64,000 bases of DNA from Apus apus (lineage: Eukaryota; Chordata; Aves; Apodiformes; Apodidae): positions 2,755,659 through 2,819,658 of the forward strand of contig NC_067283.1 in assembly GCF_020740795.1 (NCBI RefSeq), given 5' to 3'. The notes beneath the pieces were generated by a model, which worked only from the letters and a program-made list of their open reading frames with translations, had not been told where the DNA came from and did not search any database. Position numbers and translations under genes: made by a program. Positions within the stretch are counted from its first letter, which is position 1. Every line of letters begins with the position of its first letter. Of this stretch, positions 55,401 through 64,000 are shown piece after piece.

Positions 55401-58400
55401 GGTTTGTTGATATGCAGTTGTTTCTCTTTTTTTTTTTTTTTCAGTTTTGATTTAGGCAGTTTACATTTTTTGAATGAGGTGAAGAAGACAGCAGAGTTGT
55501 AGCTAGGCATGGTAGCAGTGACACTAGGTGGCTCCAGTTTAAGAAAATGGGACACTTAGAGGCCCTTTTCAAGTCAAGATTGTTATCAGCTGTATGTTTT
55601 GATAGTTGGTAGTGAATCTTCAGTGCTTTAAAATCCCAAAGTGGTTGTCCAGTACAACACAAATTTAAGATACACAATTATTTCTGTGTTCTGTATCAAT
55701 AACTGGAGGATTCTGGTGATTCAGCCTTTTTGATTCCCATGAGAGAGGCCAACATCAGCATAAGAGTTTTTTTTCTAGTTATGGGTTTGGCATCTCTGCT
55801 GTTCTTCTCTCTCTCCCCACAGGAGCCCTCTTGCAATTCCAGTTAGTCTGATGGTATCTATATAAACTGAAACTAAGAAATTTATATTAGTTTGTCATTA
55901 TTTTTATTAGAACAGCCTGCAGGGAGGTTGTCTAGGTCTTCTGAGGCTTGTCTTGCTGTGGCCTTTTCAGGAGTGTGTGTAAAACTGTTAGTTTCCAAAC
56001 TAGATGTGTTATTTTTGATCTTTCCAGACTGAATATTCTTTGCTCATGATATTTACTGTCACTGCTAGTCTTTTTGTCTGTACCTGGATACATATAGTTT
56101 GGAAATGATTTGCCTTACAGCTTGTAAAGAGATGTTCTCCTCTTCAAAACAAGTCTCTTATTATTGTTCCTGGTACCTTTTCTCTTTGGTAAAGTAAAGA
56201 AATAGTAGAAGATGAAGGTGAGTGGGAGGCTTTGCTGAGGTACTTGAGATTTTGGAGAAAATCTCTTCCACAGAACTCCAAAGTTCCGTGGAAAGCTTCC
56301 TAGTTTTCCTGTGTGATTTTCCAGAAGTGACCATGAGCACAGCTTCTTGGGATCATGTTTGATTTGCTACCCAGGTTTTCTCCCATTCTGTTTGGGGAAA
56401 TAAAGAAGGAAAAGGGAGCTACAAGAAGGAAGGAAACACTGAGCCAGAGGAAACCCTGCTTCCAGTGGACAGGATCATTCCCCTTTGTGTTTCCTGTGGT
56501 CAGAGGCATGTGAGTCTGGGGGGCCAGGAGTGTTTTTCTCCTTAAACTGTGCTTCCCTTTATCCCACTTGCTCCTCACAGGTGCTGTCAGGGTCCAGCTG
56601 CTGAGATCTGTGGCAGAGTTGGCTTGCTCTTGTCCCACTGTGGTAGCCATCCTTCCACCCTTAGGTGTCTTAATCCTGTGGAATCCAGCTGTGCACCAGC
56701 TTGAGGGGCTAGAACAGGGCTTGGGCACAGATGCTTCAAACCAACAGGGGTGGGCTTCCCTCTTGGGTCTAGATCACCACCCCACCTCTCCACTGCTGTC
56801 CATAAGGGAGAAGAACGAAGGAGGATTTAGGCTCAGTTTTTCTAGACTTAGAAAAGGACAAATGGCAAGGAGTGCTGAGCATGAAACTTCCATTCAACTG
56901 TTTGTTTTGTAAATCTGCTCTTCCTCAAGTGTCAGTGTTCAGCTTTGCTCAGATGGTGTTCTCAGATAGACAGTTTATATTAGGTCTTAGCTCTAATGCT
57001 GTAGGAAGTTGGTTTGTTTGTTTAAATGCAGAGAAGATTATGCAACAAACAGACCTTAAGCCTATAAATATTATTTTTTTAACAAGTTACATTGTTACCT
57101 GCTCTGAAAGCTGGTTTCCACCCACCCCTCCTTCCAGTTCTCCACTTGGGAGAGGTGATGTAAAAGTGCTGCATGTTGGAGCAACCCGAAGCAGTAGGGT
57201 TTGGGGATTTTTTGTTCTTTGTACCTGTATTGCTTGGACAGTGTACGTGATCTTAATTTAAAATTTAGTTTTCCTATTCTGCTTCTGTGGTCACAGTCTC
57301 CTATAGTTGTTCTTCTTTATTAATAGAGTCATGAAAGTGGAAAAACTTGAGTTTCCTAATATAGCTCTTCAAGATTGTATGTTGTATTGAACAAGAACAG
57401 GGAATGCTGCACATCACAATATATGAGAGCAATTGACTCTTGGATATATTGATTTCTGTTATGATTTTTAAATAGGTGCATTTGCCATTAGGCTACTGAG
57501 GGGATAGGTGTGGTCCTGCTGAAGCCAGAATCTTTGTCAGATTTTTGTCTTTCTCTGGCTTTGTTGCTTTCCTGGCATGATCTCCCAGGTTAGGTAGGCT
57601 CTTTGTAAATAGAGTAGTTCACCTTAAAAGTTTGGTAATCAAGAAACTCCAGAAGGATGGATGTGTTCCCAGCCTTTTCTATAAGAAACCTTTTCTATAA
57701 GGATTCTCACTACACGGACAACTTGGAATTAGGGAGATGACTTTGCTTTCTTTTAAAGCTGAGGAATGTTTCTGCTGCAGAAACTGGCTGAAGTGAATTT
57801 GTGGGTTTCTGAGAATTTTGCACCTTGTTTTATCCTGACCTGCTTTGATGGAAATGTAGCCTTAACTGTATTAAATCCTTGATTTATTTCCTGTGCAGTT
57901 TATCCATGTTTATCACCAGCACTTTTTTGGTTTGTGGAACATTATATAAAAAATCAGATGTATCTTATTTTTTGTTAGACCCTGCTTTCCAATTTTTTGT
58001 TGTTTGTTTTAAACAATAACTTTGCCAAACAATTTTATCAGTTACATAAAATGGAAGGTCCTTGTTTTCCTTCATTAGCAATACTCTAATTAAAGGTGCA
58101 AAAAAAAAAAAAAAAATACATTTAATGTATGTAGTCTGTGCTCTTGGAGATTGAAAATGTATCAGGTTAGGAGCAACTTGAAAACAAATTGAGGAACTGG
58201 GGCTATACATCCTCTTTGCTTGTTTGCCAGATGAGCTTTAAAAAGGAAAATATTTGCCTAGAGTGTGTAAAAAGCTTGGTAGAAAGCATAAATCAGAATC
58301 AACTTCAACTCATTGCCAGACAAAGGTTGCTTTACATTATTTTTACTGTATAAAATACAACCAGTTTAAAACTTGTTAATGCACAGTAATAACTTAATTA

Positions 58401-61400
58401 GCATAGTTTTTTCACAGAATTAGGCTATTTCCAATATATAATAATAAGGTTCCTTTTATTTTTATGACAGATATATACAAAGATGAAGAGTGTCTATATT
58501 TTAATATACTATTTGGTGTCTTTTACATGTTTGTTGGTCAAACTCATTTACTTAAATAGCAAATTTTACACTGCTAGTGAAGTATTACTGAAGGAGGATT
58601 TTGTGAGTAGGCCCTACAGAACTATGTGAAAGTATAATTTAGCTTAAAAAAAAAAAAGAAAGTCAATTGATTTGTCAAGATTTTAATCATCCATCAGTTT
58701 AGGCTTCATGAAGTATTTCTGTAAAACAACTGTGGATGTTTGAATGAACGCTGCAAAAAACTTCTACCTCTTGTGTAACAACTCTTTAAATTTACACCTC
58801 CCAGATCTCTTTGGGATGTGCTCGGATAGTGCTGAGTGTTGGTACACCTTAACTTCATCTGCTCTTCCTGGTTTTTCTGTTGTCATTCCCTGTGGAGCAC
58901 CAGGATGCCTCGTAGCTGGGGCTGGATTATCTTCCCTTGTGTCAAGAGCTTCAGGCAGAGCGTGTGCGCCCTGACACCTGGTTCTGCTGAGCACAAGGTG
59001 CCACGGTCAGAAGGGATTCTGAGGTTTGTCTTACTGAATTAACGTCTCAGAAATTCTGTAATAAATCATGGCCAGTGTAATTTTCCAGTATTTTTATGTA
59101 TGTATTTTGATTTCTTTTATTTAACTGATCAGTTGTGTTGGATGTATGTCCCTAATAAATAATGACAGCTTCTTGTTTAGTTCGACTCTCACTGTTTACC
59201 AGCTGCGGTTCTTCGTGTGAGCTGAATTTGGTCTGGGTGATTCTGCCTTGAGAAACACGTTGTGTGTTCTGCTTTAAATCAGTTACAAAAATCAAAATTC
59301 TTCACGTTTTGTGTGACTGGTTTTATTACTTCAGCAAACCCTGTGGATGAGCAATGGGCAGTTTTGGTTGTGCTGGGATCGGAGGAGTGTCTTTTGATCT
59401 GGATGCAAAGTCACACAGAGAGAGCTTCTGACAATGTAGAATTGCATCCAGTAGTTCAACATAAAGGACAGCATTTTTTCCACCTGTAACAGATGGAGCA
59501 TGTGCTGCCTGTCTCTGTTGTTGCTTGTATTGTCCATGGGATTAATCCTGCCCTGCATAGTTTGTGACTGTGTTCCTGGTGGCCAGTCAAGTGTTGCACA
59601 GCTAACCCAGGAGCCCAGCTTGTTTGTCTTGTGGAGTCAAATGTGACATTTCAAACCTCACAGGGAAAAAAAAAAATATGTTCCTCAGTTTAGAGTTTAA
59701 GGTTTCTAACCATTTTCTTTTCTGATGGTGTGCAGAAAAAATAATTTATAGAATTGTTTTTCCTCGGTGGAAGATTTGATGCATTTTCATGGTGCTTTGT
59801 GTAATTTAAACATGTCATTTGCAGGGAGGGAGTTTCAGGTTTCACTCACCTGTACATGTCAAATATCTCTGTGAAATTACTTGAGCTCTTTGTCAGTAGC
59901 TCACTTCTGATAGAAGTGATCCTCCCAGATCATCTCCCCACAGACAGTTTTGGTTCCCTTTTCCCTTCACTCCCATCCCAAATCCCCAACTTTTTGCATG
60001 TCCAGTATGATGCAAGTGACCAAGGAAGAACCTACTCAGGTTTTTGTGTGGCACCACAGGGCGTGTATGTTAATACCACAGAGAACTGAGAGTGAAGTGT
60101 CAGGAGAGGTTCAAGGAGGTGGTTGCAGTGGCTCCCAGGAGCATCCATCCCTCTGTGGGATCCAGGTGTACCTGCTCTTTGGTTTAGAAATGATCCCTTT
60201 TGGCAAGCCACAGGAATTTTGGTTACCAAACACCCTTGGTGCCATTGCAGCCCTGGTGTGTCATAGGCCAACTTAAGAACCACATGTGAAGCCTTCATCT
60301 AAAAATGCCTGACTAGGGTAATGGAAGTAGAGCAGATTTTTTTCTTTCTGAACTCAAGATATCTTCATCTACTCGTAGCAGTTTTCTGGTGTCATTGCTG
60401 TTTTGGACCCATGTAAGTTAATTTTAGGGGCACTGTAAGGAACCTCCTCTTCTTCTCCACTTTATAAAAAAAGAGGATTTCCAAAGCACTGTTATGTAAA
60501 AGATCATTAGAAAAACATCCCTCCACTGAGGGGCATCTCTGCTTTTATTTAAATACAGCTCTGTTGCTTTGATACTTGTTCCAAAACACCTGTAATGGAA
60601 TAGTTGCAACTATTTTAGTATAACTATGCTGGCATCTTGGCTCTGGACATACTTTGGAAAAAAACAGTTGCAGCAAAATGTTTTCCTCATAGCCTGTTCC
60701 CCCTGGATTAGTCTGATAAGATTTGATGGTTTATGTTGATTTTAAAATAGGATTAATTGCAATTTTTTTAAATACTCGATGGGCTGACTTTTGTGAAGCT
60801 GTGCAGTTGGTTTGTAGTGGTCTGATTGGAATCATAGTCCCACATGAAGCTGAAAACACTGTTTTCACAGGGCTAACTCATTGAACTTGAGGAGACCTTT
60901 GCTTTCTAGTTGAGAAATTACACTGTGTATGGATAGAGTTCAAGAGTGCAGGGCTGCAAAAGCTGCACAGCCTCAGTAAGCAGTGACTCCTGTTAAATGC
61001 TCTTGGATTGTTAAATGCTCTAAAAGAAGCAGCATTTTTTTTGCACTATTTGAAGAACAAATAGTGCAAAAACTGGTGTTGCAAATGGATTATAAATAAG
61101 TGTAAAACTGAAATATTTATTTTGTGTATGTAGAATCGATGAGGGAAATGGAGAAGATGGAAATCCAAAGTGGAGAAAGAGATTAAGTAGAAAGATTTCA
61201 GTCTGGCTGCTGAAAGAGAAGTGAAGATCAACTAGAAATTTGACAGTGTTTCTGTCAGCTTAGTTTCCTCACTAACATGTTGTCCTGGGAATGGATCTCT
61301 CATAGACTGGCAGTATAAGGAGTACTAATTTACCAGCAGTTGCCATTCTCCTTCTTGTACCAAAACCATTGTCTGCCTTTTTAATTTTGCTACAAAACAC

Positions 61401-61929
61401 TTTCATATAGAAAATTTCAGTAATTTCAGACTCTGCCTGCCTGCCAAGTAGTTGCTGCAATTGCCTGTGGTACAGAATTCCCAGATCCTTGTGCCTTGGG
61501 TAAGTCATTACTGAAGGCAATGTAAGACACAACTCAAATGCAGTTTCTCTCCCCACTCCCTGTGTTTGTCACCTTCCTAGTCTGTGATGGTGACTGAAAA
61601 TTGTCTGTCACAGCAAAGCATTAACATTGCAGGGGGAAAAAAAGCTGGAGATCCCTCATCAACTGCAAACTGAATGTGAGGTTGTTGGATTCTTTGCTCA
61701 TAACATCTTCACTGGCTGCCATGGGTTTATTGTTTTGCTTTGGATGGTTTTAAGAACGTTTTCAGAATAGCAGCACAACATTTCATAGCTGTGTTTGTTT
61801 CCTTGTCACAGATCTGCATACAAATCAAGACCTGGCTTAGTTTCTACTAATAGGGAGGTGGATGCCAAGTAGCAGGATATGCGGGTTTTAATTTAAAGAT
61901 CAGTGGTGAGAAAAATCTGCTTGAATGCT
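52431..61929. other. 3' flank of the MEIOC-like gene, no further gene seen
   Basis: AT-rich sequence; polyadenylation signals AATAAA at 54070-54075 and near 59061 and 59154 could end 3' UTRs. Frames of 60-142 codons occur on both strands but none has paired splice sites with protein-like content. Short A-runs and (TA)n-type stretches only; CR1 is notably absent for almost 10 kb. Confidence 0.45.
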
Positions 61930-62367
61930 AGGGAGTGGAACATCTCCCTTATGAGAAAAGGCTGAGGGAGCTGGGTCTCTTTAGTTTGGAGAAAAGGAGA
62001 CTGAGGGGGGACCTCATCAATGTTTACAAATATGTAAAGGGTAAGTGTCAAGACGATGGAGTTAAGCTTTTTTCAGTGAAGACCAGTGATAGGACAAGGG
62101 GTAATGGATACAAGTTGGAGCATAGGAGGTTTAAGATGAATATCAGGAAAAATTTTTTTACTGTAAGAGTGACAGAGCACTGGAACAGGCTGCCCAGAGA
62201 GGTTGTGGAGTCTCCTTCTCTGGAGACATTCAAAACCCGCCTGGACGCCTTCCTGTGTGATGTGCTCTAGGTGACCCTGCTCTGGCGGGGGGGTTGGACT
62301 AGATGATCTTTCGAGGTCCCTTCCAACCTCTAGGATTCTATGATTCTATGATTCTATGATTCTATGA
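61930..62367 (+). repeat. CR1 retroposon with four tail octamers
   Basis: Frame 61935-62270 reads the CR1 ORF2 C-terminus ([19 protein letters not shown]). The 3' end has consecutive ATTCTATG octamers (62335-62367). It is one of the least decayed copies in the window, similar to the copy at 19.03 kb. 5'-truncated and inactive. Confidence 0.94.
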
Positions 62368-62395
62368 AACGTGTGTGTGGTTTGTTGAGGGCAAA

Positions 62396-62417
62396 AGTGT
62401 GTGTGTGTGTGTGTGTC
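62396..62417. repeat. (GT)n microsatellite
   Basis: Uninterrupted GT dinucleotides just downstream of a CR1 tail. Confidence 0.9.
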
Positions 62418-62804
62418 AGAACAAGCGTGAGCGCCTGGCTGCCAAGTGACTGACAATCCACAAGAACACCCCACGCCCACCTTGGTGTCAATTTTGCACG
62501 CTCCAGCTTTGGATTGCTGGAAGCAGAAGTGATTTTCCTCCCTTGCTGTTTCCTGCATCTCACCTGTGTGATTGTCTTCAGGGTCAGGTTTCCTGCTGCC
62601 TGGTCCTTCACAGCTGGCTGGTGGTGTGTGCTGAGCAGCCTGGGCACATCCCACACACAACACCAGCCACGTGAAAGAATTTATCAAGGCATAAGCTCTA
62701 ACTTTGTTGATAAACTGTTGTTTGTAGAGATGTAGATGAGATTCAGAGCTCCTTGAAGTTGCTTGGTTAATATTCGTATCAATAGCTAGAAGATAGTGTC
62801 TTCT

Positions 62805-63003
62805 TTGCTGTGAGGGTGGGGAGACCCTGGCCCAGGTTGCCCAGGGAAGCTGTGGCTGCCCCATCCCTGGCAGTGTTGAAGGGCAGGTTGGATGGGGCTT
62901 GGAGCAACCTGGTCTGGTGGGAGGTGTCCCTGCCCATGCAGGGGGTTTGGGACTGGATGATCTTTAAGGCCCCTTCCAACACAAACCAGTCTATGATACT
63001 ATA
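62805..63003 (+). repeat. CR1 retroposon 3' fragment
   Basis: Starts in the 'GAGGGTGGGGAGACCCTGGC' block, continues through 'CCCATCCCTGGCAGTGTTGA', and ends near TCTATGATACTATAG. Same subfamily as the fragments at 5.66 and 19.60 kb. Confidence 0.9.
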
Positions 63004-64000
63004 GGGAAAATTGAATTTTGAATCTCACGTTGGTGATCCTGCATGTATTGTTGGTTAGCTAAACCTCTTCCATAAATCGGTAGCTTGTGAATTCTCAGAG
63101 ACCCATTTCTGCTCCCTCTCCCATCTCACTGTGCTACAGCCTTATTGAATGAGAGGTTTCCTCCTGCTTTTCATGGGGTTGTGGCTGACTTGTTGGTTCT
63201 TGATGTGATTAGGGAAGAAATCAAGATCTGCTTCATTTTAAGTTACTATAGTTTTATCAGTGTGACACTAGAGGCTCATGGATTGCACCTAGTACAGGAT
63301 GGACTGTAACCACCCCAAGTGAGAAATAAGACTGAAGATGTGTCAGAACTCTAAACAAAAATGAGTGAGCAGTTGGCATAAACTATTTTAGAGGAGCTGA
63401 GTTGGTGGGGTACTGCTTTACTATCTCTGTGACCCACAAGTCCACTTTCAGCAAATATATAATTTGTTGGCTTGGAGATGATCATGCAAAAGCTGATTTA
63501 ATGTTATTCCTTTGGATTACTGGCATGACAAAACCTCTAGGGCACTTCCATCAAAACTCATTGTCCAGAAGAACAAGCAGCTTCATAAATAACACCCATG
63601 ACTTCATCTGTCTTAATGGGGGAAACAAAATCTGTCTTGCTAGTGCCAGGGGGTTTTATCAAGGCACTGAAATGGATGGTGCATTTTGATATGCTGGCTC
63701 CCAAAGCATGTGGGGATGGAGATGTGGCCAGAATCTATCTGTGCGTTTACTCAGGCCCCATAAATCTGTGAAGTTACTCCACTCTTCTTGCAGATCTTGT
63801 ACCTGTGTTCATCCAGCGTGGTGCTTGGACAGCTCTTGGTATTTATTTCTTTTACTATTTGTGCAGCTGTTGCAGTCCAACCAGGACTCAGTCAGTGGAG
63901 TTCAACTGAGACCACTATAAATCTCTGAGTGTGGTAGCAACAGCTTCTGTTTTCCCTGTGTTCAGCACAGGCAGAATTTATCAGTAAGTGAAGTTATATT
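63004..64000. other. Terminal kilobase, no gene seen
   Basis: No recognisable exon or repeat copy up to the window edge. Confidence 0.5.

Noticed and set aside
56300-56728. Minus-strand open frame of 142 codons
   Set aside because: No family motif or splice context; overlaps an equally open + strand frame, as expected by chance.

Overview
This is nuclear DNA from a bird. The window holds many 5'-truncated CR1 retroposons that end in short runs of the octamer ATTCTATG or its variants, which is the hallmark of avian CR1. The protein-coding genes have spliced vertebrate structures. The mix of CR1 3' ends does not let me name the species.

All recognisable genes are on the + strand. (1) About 1.17-7.44 kb: GJC2 (connexin-47 type gap-junction protein), with a TATA-bearing promoter, a probable non-coding first exon, a 4.7-kb intron carrying two CR1s, and a single coding exon. 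(2) About 19.86-23.79 kb: IBA57, the mitochondrial iron-sulfur cluster assembly factor, in three coding exons; its first intron holds a CR1 and a solo LTR of an endogenous retrovirus. GJC2 next to IBA57 in the same orientation matches the order known in mammals (human 1q42). (3) About 42.6-52.43 kb: a MEIOC-family meiotic gene, six coding exons, all in matching reading phase. Human MEIOC lies on 17q21 near GJC1, so a MEIOC-like gene beside GJC2 suggests an ancient duplicated block (paralogon).

Between IBA57 and the MEIOC-like gene lies a CpG-rich segment with a plausible first exon (27.8 kb), directly downstream of a 1.2-kb pyrimidine-rich minisatellite. It is followed by several well-formed candidate exons (36.66, 36.93, 40.16 and 40.51 kb) that I cannot assign to a known protein. 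They may belong to one or more undescribed genes and are the main unknown here.

The rest is intergenic or intronic: 1-1.1 kb, 7.4-19.8 kb, 23.8-26.5 kb, 28-36.6 kb, 37.1-40.1 kb and 52.4-64 kb contain mainly CR1 fragments, microsatellites and likely 3' UTR sequence with polyadenylation signals. The three named genes act separately: GJC2 in cell-cell channels, IBA57 in mitochondrial [4Fe-4S] maturation, and the MEIOC-like protein in germ-cell RNA regulation.
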